From positions 1-32,109 of the forward strand of contig JAILLW010000010.1 of the NCBI GenBank assembly GCA_024692955.1: a stretch of DNA of 32,109 nucleotides. Direction: 5' to 3'. Position numbers and translations under genes: made by a program. Origin of the DNA: Lachnospiraceae bacterium. GTDB lineage: Bacteria > Bacillota > Clostridia > Lachnospirales > Lachnospiraceae. Position 1 is the stretch's first letter. Each line of letters starts with the position of its first letter. A model generated the notes under the pieces. The model saw nothing but the letters and a program-made list of their open reading frames with translations, made no database searches and was not told the DNA's origin. Below, piece after piece: positions 1 through 8,372 of the stretch.

Positions 1-530
1 AGTGTGGCTTTATACGACAGTATAAGAACATTACCACTTCCAAGAAAGGCTGCTTCTATCAGGTTATAGACCCCTTCGTACTCTTCTGCTTGTACTTCCG
101 TAGCGGAAAGATTAAATCATGGCAGTCGTTCATCAAATCACCCGACTATTATGTGTGGCGAGGAAATGCTTTTGAAACCGTATGCTTAGAGCACATTCCA
201 CAGATAAAGGCGGCACTCGGTATATCAGGAATCGAAAGCTCTGATTATTCTTGGAAGAGCAAAAAAATAAAAGGTGGCGCGCAGATAGCCCTTTTAATAG
301 ACAGACGTGATGATGTTATTAATCTGTGTGAGATGAAATGTACTGATAAGCCTTATGAAATAACCGCAGATTATAGAGAAAACCTGATTGACAAGGTTGC
401 TTCTTTTACCGAAGAAGTTAAGCCTAAGAAGTCGGTTCATGTTACGCTTGTTACCTCAAACGGATATAAGCGAAATGAGTATTCGGATGTGGTTCAAAAC
501 GATGTGGGACCGGACAGCTTATTTATGTAA
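1..530 (+). CDS. C-terminal part of an AAA/archaeal-type ATPase with DUF234-like nuclease domain (5' end outside window)
   Basis: The frame is open from the left edge, so this is only the C-terminal ~175 residues; an in-frame TTG at 90 is not a credible start because conserved sequence (YQVIDPFVLF) is encoded before it. That segment, the following YVWRGNAFE and the block AQIALLIDRRDDVINLCEMK are typical of the large, poorly understood family of ATP-binding proteins that end in a PD-(D/E)XK-like domain. In family members as I recall them the block reads QIDLxIDR; here the Asp is Ala (codon 288-290), which would remove a presumed catalytic residue while the ExK pair is kept. The N-terminal P-loop cannot be seen. 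Composition is more AT-rich than the rest of the window. These proteins are often carried on accessory DNA; their function is not established. Confidence 0.75.
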   Translation, partial: CGFIRQYKNITTSKKGCFYQVIDPFVLFCLYFRSGKIKSWQSFIKSPDYYVWRGNAFETVCLEHIPQIKAALGISGIESSDYSWKSKKIKGGAQIALLIDRRDDVINLCEMKCTDKPYEITADYRENLIDKVASFTEEVKPKKSVHVTLVTSNGYKRNEYSDVVQNDVGPDSLFM

Positions 531-538
531 TAAATATT

Positions 539-742
539 TTGTACCCAGTGATGTACCCGGTATCGTACCCGGTAAGTATCGGTCCTGCACTCCTTTCTAT
601 ACCGGATTTCAATCATTATGATGTAGTTGTTTTGATAAAAGACGAAGTTGTCGGCATGGGACGCCTTGTCGGTGATGGAGTAATGTACTGGTATCTGCAG
701 GAAATAGTTGTCCTTCCGGAATATCAGGGCCGTGGCATTTGA
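539..742 (+). pseudogene. Truncated GNAT-family N-acetyltransferase remnant
   Basis: The frame encodes a GNAT core: a strand and turn (VVVLIKDEVVGMGRLVGDG), then LQEIVVLPEYQGRGI, which is the acetyl-CoA-binding motif (Q-x-x-G-x-G/A). The frame stops immediately after QGRGI, so the remaining half of the fold, including the rest of the pyrophosphate-binding helix, is missing. The N-terminal side is also abnormal: a three-fold YPV repeat replaces the expected first strand and helix, and no ribosome binding site precedes the TTG at 539. I read it as a fragment left by deletion or recombination, not a working enzyme. It sits in the same AT-rich segment as the ATPase remnant. Confidence 0.7.
541..576 (+). 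repeat. Three tandem 12-bp units beginning GTACCC
   Basis: GTACCC recurs at 541, 553 and 565 with an exact 12-bp period; the units differ at a few of the last six bases. In the acetyltransferase frame they encode YPV-M/S repeats. The array lies exactly at the junction between the ATPase gene's stop and the acetyltransferase remnant, so it may mark a slippage or recombination scar. Confidence 0.75.
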
Positions 743-795
743 ACTGCCTGGCACCCCATCCTCCGTGTTTTTCGACTGCCATGATCGGGGAAATG

Positions 796-804
796 TGGTA
801 TAAT
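796..804 (+). promoter_or_regulatory. Extended -10 promoter for cysK
   Basis: TGGTATAAT is a perfect extended -10 (TG-N-TATAAT). The -35 region 16-18 bp upstream is poor, which is common for extended -10 promoters. It implies a leader of about 45 nt before the cysK start at 857. I see no T-box or SAM riboswitch in this short leader. Confidence 0.6.
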
Positions 805-856
805 ACGATTTGCGCGCCGGTACAGGGCGAGAATGAAAGAGGAAAGGAAGAACGGA

Positions 857-1759
857 ATGTATTATACAAATGTACTGGATCTGATCGGAAACACGCCTCT
901 GATGTCGCTGGAGCAGACAACGGGGCTGAAAATATTCGCGAAGGCGGAATTCCTGAATCCGGGAGGGAGCATCAAGGACCGGATCGCCCTCAATATGATC
1001 GAGGAGGCGGAAAAGGACGGAAGATTAAAGCCGGGGATGACGATTATCGAACCGACCTCCGGGAATACGGGGATCGGCCTTGCCCTTTGCGGCGTACGGA
1101 AGGGATACCGCGTGATCATCGTGATGCCGGAAAATATGAGTGAGGAACGTAAAAAGATCATTAAGGCGCTGGGAGCGGAGCTCGTACTTACAAAACCGGA
1201 GCTGAGCATCGGCGGCTCGGTGGATAAGGCAATGGAGATCGCGGCCACCTCCGACGAATATTTCGTGCCTCAGCAGTTCCGGAATCCGGCGAATCCGGAA
1301 ATGCATTACCGGACAACGGCCGTGGAGCTTACGGAACAGCTGGGAAAGAAGATCGATGTCTATGTATCGGGGGTCGGAAGCGGCGGAACCCTTCAGGGAG
1401 TCGCGAAGTACCTTCTTGAAAAGAATCCGGACTGCAAGATCGTGGCTGTCGAGCCGAAGGGTGTTTCCGCGCTTCTCGGGGATGAGCCGGGGCTTCATCA
1501 GATCCAGGGGATCGGGGACGGCTTCATTCCGGATATTCTTGACACCTCGATCATTACGGATATCGTGGAGGTATCCGATGAGGACGCCATCAATACCGCG
1601 CGGGAACTGGCGAGAGTACAGGGGTTGCTTGTGGGAACGAGCTCCGGCGCGAATGTATGGGCGGCGAAGGAGATGGCGAAAAAATACGGTAAGGAAAAAG
1701 TGATCGCCACGGTCCTTCCGGACAGGGCGGAGAGATATTTCAGCACGGCACTGATATAA
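857..1759 (+). CDS. cysK: Cysteine synthase (O-acetylserine sulfhydrylase)
   Basis: Pyridoxal-phosphate enzyme that makes L-cysteine from O-acetylserine and sulfide in the cytoplasm. The PLP lysine is K40 in GGSIKDR; the substrate loop TSGNTG is at about 67-72; the phosphate-binding glycine loop GVGSGGT lies mid-protein; the end PDRAERYFSTAL matches the usual PD-x-x-ERY-x-ST-x-L finish. The 300-residue length is normal. I choose ATG 857 because a purine-rich Shine-Dalgarno stretch (GGAAAGGAAG) precedes it; ATG 833 is in frame but would place that stretch inside the gene and add an atypical N-terminus. It is a single-gene unit with its own promoter and terminator. No sulfate-assimilation or cysE gene is adjacent. 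Confidence 0.95.
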   Translation: MYYTNVLDLIGNTPLMSLEQTTGLKIFAKAEFLNPGGSIKDRIALNMIEEAEKDGRLKPGMTIIEPTSGNTGIGLALCGVRKGYRVIIVMPENMSEERKKIIKALGAELVLTKPELSIGGSVDKAMEIAATSDEYFVPQQFRNPANPEMHYRTTAVELTEQLGKKIDVYVSGVGSGGTLQGVAKYLLEKNPDCKIVAVEPKGVSALLGDEPGLHQIQGIGDGFIPDILDTSIITDIVEVSDEDAINTARELARVQGLLVGTSSGANVWAAKEMAKKYGKEKVIATVLPDRAERYFSTALI

Positions 1760-1767
1760 AAAGAAAA

Positions 1768-1794
1768 GCGGGGTCACAGACCCCGCAGTTTTAT
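1768..1794. terminator. Bidirectional rho-independent terminator between cysK and the small minus-strand gene
   Basis: A 7-bp GC stem (GCGGGGT / ACCCCGC) with a 5-nt loop. On the plus strand it is followed by AGTTTTAT; on the minus strand by TTTTCTTTTT, the stronger U-tract. It ends cysK and also the convergent small gene, whose TGA stop (1774-1776) lies at the stem-loop boundary. Confidence 0.85.
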
Positions 1795-1944
1795 GAACAT
1801 TACCACGATTACGATAAGAAGAACCGCACAGCCGATCATCAGAACGATCTCGACGGGTGTGACCTTTTCGTCGTCTTCATCCCGGGCCAGCTCTTCGTCC
1901 CGGATCCTGTCTTTCTTCTTTTTTGTCTCTTTGGATTCTTTCAT
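1774..1944 (-). CDS. Small single-pass membrane protein, 56 residues, unknown function
   Basis: A 56-codon gene starting at ATG 1944-1942. It has a strong AAGGAG site seven bases upstream and a -10/-35 pair further up, so expression signals are better than for many larger genes. The product has a highly charged N-terminal half (MKESKETKKKKDRIRDEEL, then an acidic DEDDEK run) and one hydrophobic helix from about residue 31 to 52 (IVLMIGCAVLLIVIVVMFI), ending KLRGL. The charge pattern suggests a cytoplasmic N-terminus and a C-tail anchor. I do not recognise the family. The plus-strand frame opposite it is Ser/Phe-rich and has no start signals, so the minus strand is the coding one. The stop codon lies in the shared terminator. 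Confidence 0.8.
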   Translation of the reverse strand: MKESKETKKKKDRIRDEELARDEDDEKVTPVEIVLMIGCAVLLIVIVVMFIKLRGL

Positions 1945-1961
1945 GAAACACTCCTTCGTAC

Positions 1962-1990
1962 ATTATAATGAAAACAGGGCTTTTCCGCAA
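1962..1990 (-). promoter_or_regulatory. Promoter of the 56-residue membrane protein
   Basis: Read on the minus strand: TTGCGG (1990-1985), 17-bp spacer, perfect TATAAT (1967-1962). The transcript would start near 1955, leaving a short leader that contains the AAGGAG site. It is divergent from the promoter of the DUF6020-like gene. Confidence 0.6.
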
Positions 1991-2001
1991 TACAATCTTT
2001 C

Positions 2002-2030
2002 TTGTATTTTTCCGGTCGATACGGTACACT
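2002..2030 (+). promoter_or_regulatory. Promoter of the DUF6020-like membrane protein
   Basis: TTGTAT (2002-2007), 17-bp spacer, TACACT (2025-2030). Transcription would start near 2037. This argues against in-frame ATG 1968, which lies upstream of the promoter, and makes ATG 2040 nearly leaderless, supporting ATG 2085 as the start. Confidence 0.5.
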
Positions 2031-2084
2031 GATTCACATATGAGAGGGAAAGACTTTTACACGGATCTGATAAGGGGTTTTTTC

Positions 2085-3803
2085 ATGACCTGGGGGCTGT
2101 CCAGGGCATTTAAGATCAATCCGGGGAATATAATTATACTTGTTATTTTTATTGGCACCTTCCTCCTTGTGAGAAAGGTCCGTGAATACCGCGCGGATGA
2201 AGGGAGCAAAGAGGACGGATCGGGCAGGATCTCCGTGATCCTTGGCGTGATCTATACCGTTTTCTATCTCTGCGTTGCCTACATCACGGTCCTTGACGGA
2301 CTGACGAATCCGCTTTTTATCGCAGCGATCCTGGCGGTCACCCTGGCAGGGATGTTCCTTGTGTTCCGCTATACGGTGCTTTTCCTCTTCGGACTGCTTT
2401 CCCGGCTGTCCGGGATAAAAGGTGCAAAGACTCCGGAGCGGGGGGACGGCATAAGGATATTTTATGTAAACCACATTCCGCTGCTGACATTTCTTTTCTG
2501 CCTGCTGTGCTATCTGCCCTACTTCCTTTACCTTTTCCCGGCCGTGATGACGCCCGACAGTATCGTGCAGTATGAGCAGATCATCGGAGTGAGTCCTTTT
2601 TCCAATCACCATCCGCTGGTACATACCCTGCTCTTCGGTATTTTCTACCGCCTTGGCTATCTGATTACGGGAAATCCCGCCATTGCGGTCTCTTTCTACA
2701 CGGCGGCCCAGCTGCTTTTTATGTGCTTTACGGCGGCTTTTGTCATAGCCACACTGAGAAAGATGGGAGTCCGGCCCATATTCCTTTCGCTTTCGGCTCT
2801 CTTTTACGCGATCGTTCCCTATCACGCGGTCTTCGCCGTGACGATCTGGAAAGATGTGATCTTCGCCGCGGTGGTGACGATCTTTGTATGCCTGCTCATC
2901 CGTTCCGAGATGGATACACCGTCCGTTCTTAATATGATAACACTTGTTATTACCGGGACGGGGATCTGCCTTTTCCGTTCAAACGGATGGTATGCATTCC
3001 TGATCTGTCTGCCGTTCCTTCTTTTCCGGTACCGCAGGATGCACCGGCAGCTCCTTTGTCTTGCCGGTTCTCTTATAATAGCGATTGTTATTAAATTCCC
3101 GGTGATGCATGCGCTTCATGTGATCCCGCCGGACCTTACGGAATCCCTTTCCATACCGCTCCAGCAGATCGCGTCCGTGATCGCCTATAAGGGAGACATT
3201 TATCCGGAGGAACGGGAAGAGCTTTCAAAGGTCGCGGATCTTTCCTATGTACCCGAACTCTATGAGCCGGCGTTTGCCGATAATATCAAGGAACTGGTGA
3301 GAGCGGGGCATCCCGAATACCTTGAAGCTCACAAAAAGGATTTCCTGCTCCTCTATCTGAAGATCGGGGCGCGCCATCCCATGGCCTATTTCAGAGCCTA
3401 TGTTCAGCAGACGGTGGGATATTTCTTCCCGGATGAATTCTACCCCGTCGGGGACGCGGAGGGAGTTTCCGGCTCCGCCTACGGGATCCGGCATACGCCT
3501 CTCATCGGAGGAATGAAGGTGGTTAAGGGAAAGGAGATCCTGATGAAGCTTGGGGATATGATCCCCGGATACTCATTCCTGTTCAGTATGGGGACGGTCT
3601 TCTGGATCTTTCTTTTCACAGCTGGAAGGGCCGTAGTTCTGGGAAATAAAAAACAGCTGATATTTTATTTGCCTTTTCTGGCACTTGTCTTTACGATCTT
3701 CCTTGCCACTCCCGTGGCAACGGAATTTCGCTATGTCTATTTTCTGATCCATGCGCTTCCTTTATATCCGGCGATCGCCACACGGAAGGAACGGAATGAG
3801 TAA
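2085..3803 (+). CDS. DUF6020-like multi-pass membrane protein
   Basis: A 572-residue integral membrane protein with about twelve hydrophobic segments, for example IIILVIFIGTFLLV, LLTFLFCLLCYLPYFLYLF and LICLPFLLF. The block PAVMTPDSIVQYEQIIG followed by SNHHPLVHTLLFGIFYRLG is the hallmark I associate with DUF6020, a family with a glycosyltransferase-C/mannosyltransferase-like topology (first-loop Asp and a conserved His pair). A soluble, probably extracytoplasmic region follows the midpoint (YKGDIYPEEREELSKVADL onward) before the last helices. Start 2085 has AAGGGG seven bases upstream; 1968 and 2040 are in frame without a ribosome binding site. The product may act in envelope glycan assembly, but substrate and reaction are unknown. 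The stop overlaps the start of the next gene. Confidence 0.75.
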   Translation: MTWGLSRAFKINPGNIIILVIFIGTFLLVRKVREYRADEGSKEDGSGRISVILGVIYTVFYLCVAYITVLDGLTNPLFIAAILAVTLAGMFLVFRYTVLFLFGLLSRLSGIKGAKTPERGDGIRIFYVNHIPLLTFLFCLLCYLPYFLYLFPAVMTPDSIVQYEQIIGVSPFSNHHPLVHTLLFGIFYRLGYLITGNPAIAVSFYTAAQLLFMCFTAAFVIATLRKMGVRPIFLSLSALFYAIVPYHAVFAVTIWKDVIFAAVVTIFVCLLIRSEMDTPSVLNMITLVITGTGICLFRSNGWYAFLICLPFLLFRYRRMHRQLLCLAGSLIIAIVIKFPVMHALHVIPPDLTESLSIPLQQIASVIAYKGDIYPEEREELSKVADLSYVPELYEPAFADNIKELVRAGHPEYLEAHKKDFLLLYLKIGARHPMAYFRAYVQQTVGYFFPDEFYPVGDAEGVSGSAYGIRHTPLIGGMKVVKGKEILMKLGDMIPGYSFLFSMGTVFWIFLFTAGRAVVLGNKKQLIFYLPFLALVFTIFLATPVATEFRYVYFLIHALPLYPAIATRKERNE

Positions 3804-4050
3804 GCCCTATACGGTCTACATCCTGGAATGCGCGGACGGCACTCTCTATACGGGGATCACAAACGATCCGGAGCGCAGGCTGAAGGCTCATTCCGAAGGG
3901 AAAGGGGCCAAGTATACCCGCTCGAGACGCCCGCTGAAACTTGTCTATCAAAAAGTCTGCGGGGAGAAGGGAGAGGCTCTCAGGGAGGAACTGCGCATCA
4001 AAGCCCTTTCCAGAGAAAAGAAATTATGCCTGATCCGCGGCGAAGAATAA
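3796..4050 (+). CDS. GIY-YIG nuclease superfamily protein, UPF0213 (YhbQ-like)
   Basis: 84 residues, the size of a stand-alone GIY-YIG domain. The paired motifs appear as VYI (7-9) and YTGIT (18-22), followed by the usual TNDPERRLKAH with the catalytic-type Arg 27/28 and His 32, then KYTRSRRPLKLVY. The family is UPF0213; some members are reported to nick or degrade DNA, but the role in this organism is unknown. ATG 3796 is chosen because GGAAGGAACGG precedes it and the domain starts there; it overlaps the upstream stop by eight bases, indicating translational coupling to the DUF6020-like gene. Confidence 0.88.
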   Translation: MSKPYTVYILECADGTLYTGITNDPERRLKAHSEGKGAKYTRSRRPLKLVYQKVCGEKGEALREELRIKALSREKKLCLIRGEE

Positions 4051-4075
4051 ATAACGGACGTAATTAAAAGAAAAA

Positions 4076-4087
4076 ACAGAATTCTGT
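4076..4087. promoter_or_regulatory. 12-bp perfect palindrome upstream of dgt
   Basis: ACAGAATTCTGT reads identically on both strands and sits in the 120-bp gap before dgt, next to an AT-rich stretch with a weak -10-like GATATA (4095-4100). It could be an operator, but I cannot assign a regulator. Confidence 0.3.
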
Positions 4088-4170
4088 CGAAAAAGATATA
4101 TGGACGGTTCTGAGGTGGCATATCCATTCACTTCATCCGCTCCTTAAAAACCATACGGGAGAGACCTTTC

Positions 4171-5175
4171 ATGACGATCAGAGAGGATCTGGAACAGCTC
4201 GAATACAGAAATCTCAGCAAATATGCATGCCACAGCGCGGATTCCCGCGGACGGTTAAGACCCGAGGAACAATGTGATATCCGTCCGGTTTTCCAGAGAG
4301 ACCGGGACCGTATCCTGCACTCGAAATCATTTCGCAGACTGAAGGACAAGACCCAGGTTTTTCTTGCCCCGAAGGGCGATCATTACAGGACGCGCCTGAC
4401 CCATACCCTGGAGGTCTCCCAGAACGCCCGGACCATCGCGAAGGCTCTCCGGCTGAATGAAGATCTGGTGGAGGCCATCGCCCTCGGACATGATCTCGGG
4501 CATACCCCCTTCGGCCACGCGGGAGAGCGCGCACTGAATGCCGTCTGCCCCTCGGGCTACAACCACGCCGCCCAGAGCGTCCGGATCGTGGACCTTATCG
4601 AGAAGAACGGAGCCGGGCTGAACCTTACCTGGGAAGTCCGGGACGGGATGCTGAATCATCAGACGGAAGGACATCCTTCCACCCTGGAAGGAAAGATCGT
4701 CCGGATCTCGGATAAGATCGCCTATATCCATCATGATATGGACGATTCCATCCGGGCGGGGATCCTGAAAGAGGAAGATGTTCCGTCTTCGATCACGGAT
4801 GTCATCGGAAAGACGCTGGGAGAGCGGCTCGACACCTTTATCCACGATCTCGTGATGAACAGCCTCGACAAAGATGAGATCATTATGTCGGAGCCGGTGG
4901 GAAAGGCGATGAAGGAGCTTCGCGCCTTTATGTTCGAGCATGTTTACACGAATCCCGAGGCTAAATCGGAAGAATCCAAGGCGGAGATGCTGATCCAGAC
5001 CCTGTATAACTATTACCGTCATCATATCGAGAAACTGCCGGCGGATTTCCGGATGCTGATCACCCGGGGAGAGGAAAGGGAGAAAGTCGTCTGCGATTAT
5101 ATCGGAGCCATGACGGATCATTTCGCCATTGCGAAATATGAAGAGATCTATGTACCGAAATCCTGGCACGGATAA
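4171..5175 (+). CDS. dgt: dGTPase-like dNTP triphosphohydrolase (HD domain)
   Basis: Hydrolyses deoxynucleoside triphosphates to the nucleoside and tripolyphosphate, tuning nucleotide pools. The metal-binding HD set is complete: H78 in RLTHTLEV, H107-D108 in GHDLGHTPFGH, and D181 in RISDKIAYIHHDMDD. The N-terminal block HSKSFRRLKDKTQVF is the family signature. At 334 residues it is the shorter, clostridial/Bacillus-type form, not the long E. coli Dgt. The start has GGGAGAG upstream. dnaG follows after 11 bp, so it belongs to the replication/sigma operon, a conserved clostridial arrangement. Confidence 0.92.
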   Translation: MTIREDLEQLEYRNLSKYACHSADSRGRLRPEEQCDIRPVFQRDRDRILHSKSFRRLKDKTQVFLAPKGDHYRTRLTHTLEVSQNARTIAKALRLNEDLVEAIALGHDLGHTPFGHAGERALNAVCPSGYNHAAQSVRIVDLIEKNGAGLNLTWEVRDGMLNHQTEGHPSTLEGKIVRISDKIAYIHHDMDDSIRAGILKEEDVPSSITDVIGKTLGERLDTFIHDLVMNSLDKDEIIMSEPVGKAMKELRAFMFEHVYTNPEAKSEESKAEMLIQTLYNYYRHHIEKLPADFRMLITRGEEREKVVCDYIGAMTDHFAIAKYEEIYVPKSWHG

Positions 5176-5186
5176 GGAAAGAGTGT

Positions 5187-6962
5187 ATGTTTATTCCCGA
5201 TGAGACTGTGGAGGAGATCCGCTCGCGAGTGGATATCGTGGAGGTGATCTCTTCCTATGTGAGACTCCAGAAAAAGGGCAGTAACTATTTCGGCCTATGT
5301 CCCTTTCATAGCGAAAAATCCCCTTCCTTTTCGGTATCTCCGCAAAGGCAGATGTATCATTGCTTCGGCTGCGATGTGTCGGGAAACGTGTTTACGTTTC
5401 TGATGAAATATGAGAATTATACCTTTCCCGAGGCCGTGGAGGCTCTGGCGGCAAAAGCCGGGGTGACGATCCCGAAGCAGGAATATTCCGAGGAAGCGAA
5501 GAAGCGGGAGAGCAGGAAGGAAAAACTCTTTGCCGCGAATAAAGAAGCCGCCACATATTTTTACCATCTGCTCCGAAGCCCGATGGGAGAAAAGGGGCTG
5601 TCCTATCTGGAGGGCAGGAGGATCAGCGCGGAGACCAGACAGCGCTTCGGTCTGGGCTATGCCGCCGTCACTCCGGATGACCTGACGAAATATCTGAAGG
5701 AAAAAGGCTTTTCGGACGAGATCCTGATCGATGCGGGGCTTTCTTCCTTTGATGAAAAGCGGGGACTGCATGACAAATTCTGGAACAGGGTCATCTTTCC
5801 GATCTTTGATACGAACAACCGCGTGATCGGCTTCGGCGGGCGCGTGATGGGAGACGGGAAGCCGAAATACCTGAATTCCCAGGAAACTTTAATCTTCGAT
5901 AAGGGGAAAAATCTCTACGGCCTTAATCTCGCGCGGTCCTCAAAGTCGCCTTTCTTTATTCTCTGCGAGGGCTATATCGATGTGATCGCCATGCATCAGG
6001 CGGGATTTCCCATGGCAGTGGCCTCGTTGGGAACGGCCTTTACGGAAGGTCAGGCGAGACTGATCGGCCGCTACGCAAAAGAGGTGATTTTGGCCTATGA
6101 TTCGGATGAAGCCGGGATAAAGGCAGCGCTCCGGGCCTCCGCGATCCTTCGCGGAACCGAACTTTCCTGCAGGGTGATGACGCTGTCCCCCTATAAGGAC
6201 CCGGATGAATTCATCGTGAACCTCGGAAAAGAGGAATTCGAAAAAAGGATCAGGGAAGCGGAGAACAGCTTTTTCTTTGAACTTCGAATCCTGCAGAGGG
6301 ATTTCCGTCTGGACGATCCGGATTCGAAGACCCGCTTTTTCCGGGAGGCTGCCGCGAAACTCTGTACCTTCCGGGAAGAGCTTGAGAGGGATAACTACAT
6401 CACTTCGGTGGCGGAGTATTATCATATCGATCCGGAAGCCTTACGGAGCCTTGTCCGGAGCAGCGCGGCATCCTCGGGGGACGTGGTTCCCGCCTTCCGC
6501 CCGAAGGAAACGGGAAACGCAAGGAAAGTTCCGCAGGATCAGGAGATACGTTCCCAGCGGTTGCTCCTTACGTATCTGATAGAACGTCCTTCCCTCTACC
6601 CGCAGGTGAAGGCATACCTTACTCCTTCGGATTTTTCCGAGGACTGTTTCCGGAAGGCGGCGGAAAGCCTTTTTACGGCTCTCGAAGAAGGAAAGGTGGA
6701 ACCGGCAGCCATTATCAGCATGTTTACGGACGAAGAGGAGCAGACGAAGGTCGCAAACCTCTTCACGGCACATCTGCCGGGCGGGATGACAAAGCAGGAG
6801 CATGAAAAGGCATTTCATGACAGCCTGAATGAAGTAAAGAGATTAAGTTACGACCGCTTCGCGGGGGAGGGCGGAGACGATCCGCCGCCTCTTGATCAGG
6901 TGATCGGACGAAGACGGGAACTTGATGAAATAGCCGGACTGCACATCAGAATGGAGGAATAG
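5187..6962 (+). CDS. dnaG: DNA primase
   Basis: Makes RNA primers for replication and works with the DnaB helicase. The CHC2 zinc-binding domain is intact (C38, H41, C59, C62 in CPFH...CFGC). The catalytic core follows, with the Toprim motifs EGYIDV and DSDEAG in the middle of the protein, then the C-terminal helicase-interaction domain. The 591-residue length is normal. The start [21 protein letters not shown] is the usual one, preceded by AAGGAAAGAG. The stop is two bases before the rpoD start. Confidence 0.97.
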   Translation: MFIPDETVEEIRSRVDIVEVISSYVRLQKKGSNYFGLCPFHSEKSPSFSVSPQRQMYHCFGCDVSGNVFTFLMKYENYTFPEAVEALAAKAGVTIPKQEYSEEAKKRESRKEKLFAANKEAATYFYHLLRSPMGEKGLSYLEGRRISAETRQRFGLGYAAVTPDDLTKYLKEKGFSDEILIDAGLSSFDEKRGLHDKFWNRVIFPIFDTNNRVIGFGGRVMGDGKPKYLNSQETLIFDKGKNLYGLNLARSSKSPFFILCEGYIDVIAMHQAGFPMAVASLGTAFTEGQARLIGRYAKEVILAYDSDEAGIKAALRASAILRGTELSCRVMTLSPYKDPDEFIVNLGKEEFEKRIREAENSFFFELRILQRDFRLDDPDSKTRFFREAAAKLCTFREELERDNYITSVAEYYHIDPEALRSLVRSSAASSGDVVPAFRPKETGNARKVPQDQEIRSQRLLLTYLIERPSLYPQVKAYLTPSDFSEDCFRKAAESLFTALEEGKVEPAAIISMFTDEEEQTKVANLFTAHLPGGMTKQEHEKAFHDSLNEVKRLSYDRFAGEGGDDPPPLDQVIGRRRELDEIAGLHIRMEE

Positions 6963-6964
6963 TG

Positions 6965-8344
6965 ATGGCAAAGAAAAAGAACGAAAAGATCGAGAAGGTG
7001 GAAGAGGATATCGTAGATCTCGGAGATGATTTTGACGCTGAGATCCTCGAAGACATTCCCGAGGATATCGAAAGCGTCATGGAACAGGAATCCCAGGACA
7101 ACCCTGCCGCCATCCTCGATGAAGCGACTCAGGAGAAGTACAACGAAAAACTGAAGGGACTCTTAAAGGTCGCGAAGAAAAAGAAGAATGTCATGGACTA
7201 CAAAGAGGTGGTGGATTATTTTGCGGATCTGAACCTCCCCGATGACAGCTTCGACAAAGTTACGGAATACCTTGAGCAGAACGGCGTTGACGTTCTCCGG
7301 ATGACGGAGGAGGACGATGTCGATGACGAGGAGATCATCCTGACGGAAGAGGATGAGGTGGATGTGGAGAACATCGACCTGTCCGTACCTGAGGGGGTCA
7401 GCATCGAGGATCCCGTACGCATGTATCTGAAGGAGATCGGCAAGGTGCCCCTGCTTTCCGCGGATGAGGAGATCGTCCTCGCGAAGCAGATGGAAAAGGG
7501 CGCTTCGGCCGCCGAGGATATCGAAAAACTGAAAGAGCGTCTCGAGACGGCTACGAGGAAGCGCGACATTACCTCCCTCGAAAACAGGATCGCCAAGCTT
7601 CAGGCGGCGGTGGATGAGGGGGAAAGCGCGAAAAAGGCTCTGGCCGAGGCCAATCTCAGACTGGTGGTTTCCATCGCGAAGCGCTATGTGGGCCGCGGAA
7701 TGCTGTTCCTTGATCTGATCCAGGAAGGAAACCTCGGGCTCATTAAGGCCGTGGAGAAATTCGATTATACCAAGGGTTATAAGTTTTCTACCTATGCTAC
7801 CTGGTGGATCCGCCAGGCCATTACAAGAGCGATCGCCGATCAGGCGCGGACAATCCGTATCCCCGTTCATATGGTGGAGACGATCAACAAGCTGATCCGG
7901 GTTTCGAGACAGCTTCTTCAGGAACTGGGCAGGGAACCGCAGCCGGAGGAGATCGCGCAGGAAATGGAACTCCCCGTGGAGCGCGTGCGGGAGATTCTTA
8001 AGATCTCGCAGGAACCTGTTTCTCTGGAGACACCCATAGGAGAAGAGGAAGATTCCCATCTCGGGGATTTCATTCAGGATGACAATGTTCCGGTGCCTGC
8101 GGATGCGGCAGCCTTCATGCTCCTTAAGGAGCAGCTCGTGGATGTCTTAAGCACGCTGACCGAGCGTGAACAGAAGGTACTTCGTCTTCGCTTCGGACTG
8201 GACGACGGAAGAGCCCGTACCCTCGAAGAAGTAGGCCGGGAATTCAGCGTGACCCGTGAGCGGATCCGGCAGATCGAGGCAAAAGCATTGAGAAAACTCC
8301 GCCATCCCTCCAGATCCAGAAAACTCAAGGACTATCTTGACTGA
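6965..8344 (+). CDS. rpoD: Primary RNA polymerase sigma factor (sigma-70/SigA)
   Basis: Directs RNA polymerase to vegetative promoters. In order: a very acidic N-terminal arm (residues ~8-60), a region 1.1-like segment ([26 protein letters not shown]), region 1.2 ([16 protein letters not shown]), region 2 with [20 protein letters not shown] and the -10-reading [15 protein letters not shown], region 3, and region 4 with the -35-reading helix-turn-helix [19 protein letters not shown]. At 459 residues it is somewhat longer than B. subtilis SigA because of the acidic arm and the spacer before region 2. ATG 6965 has GGAGGA six bases upstream; the overlapping GTG at 6962 is less likely. Confidence 0.97.
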   Translation: MAKKKNEKIEKVEEDIVDLGDDFDAEILEDIPEDIESVMEQESQDNPAAILDEATQEKYNEKLKGLLKVAKKKKNVMDYKEVVDYFADLNLPDDSFDKVTEYLEQNGVDVLRMTEEDDVDDEEIILTEEDEVDVENIDLSVPEGVSIEDPVRMYLKEIGKVPLLSADEEIVLAKQMEKGASAAEDIEKLKERLETATRKRDITSLENRIAKLQAAVDEGESAKKALAEANLRLVVSIAKRYVGRGMLFLDLIQEGNLGLIKAVEKFDYTKGYKFSTYATWWIRQAITRAIADQARTIRIPVHMVETINKLIRVSRQLLQELGREPQPEEIAQEMELPVERVREILKISQEPVSLETPIGEEEDSHLGDFIQDDNVPVPADAAAFMLLKEQLVDVLSTLTEREQKVLRLRFGLDDGRARTLEEVGREFSVTRERIRQIEAKALRKLRHPSRSRKLKDYLD

Positions 8345-8372
8345 ACGGAAAAGTATTGACGGATACCGGGAA

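Noticed and set aside
743-856. Possible cysteine-responsive riboswitch or T-box before cysK
   Set aside because: The leader after the predicted start is only ~45 nt, with no T-box sequence or terminator/antiterminator pair.
1793-2032. Plus-strand Ser/Phe-rich frame of 79 codons opposite the small membrane-protein gene
   Set aside because: No start signals, an artificial Ser/Phe-rich product and a terminator across its start; the minus strand has all the expression signals.
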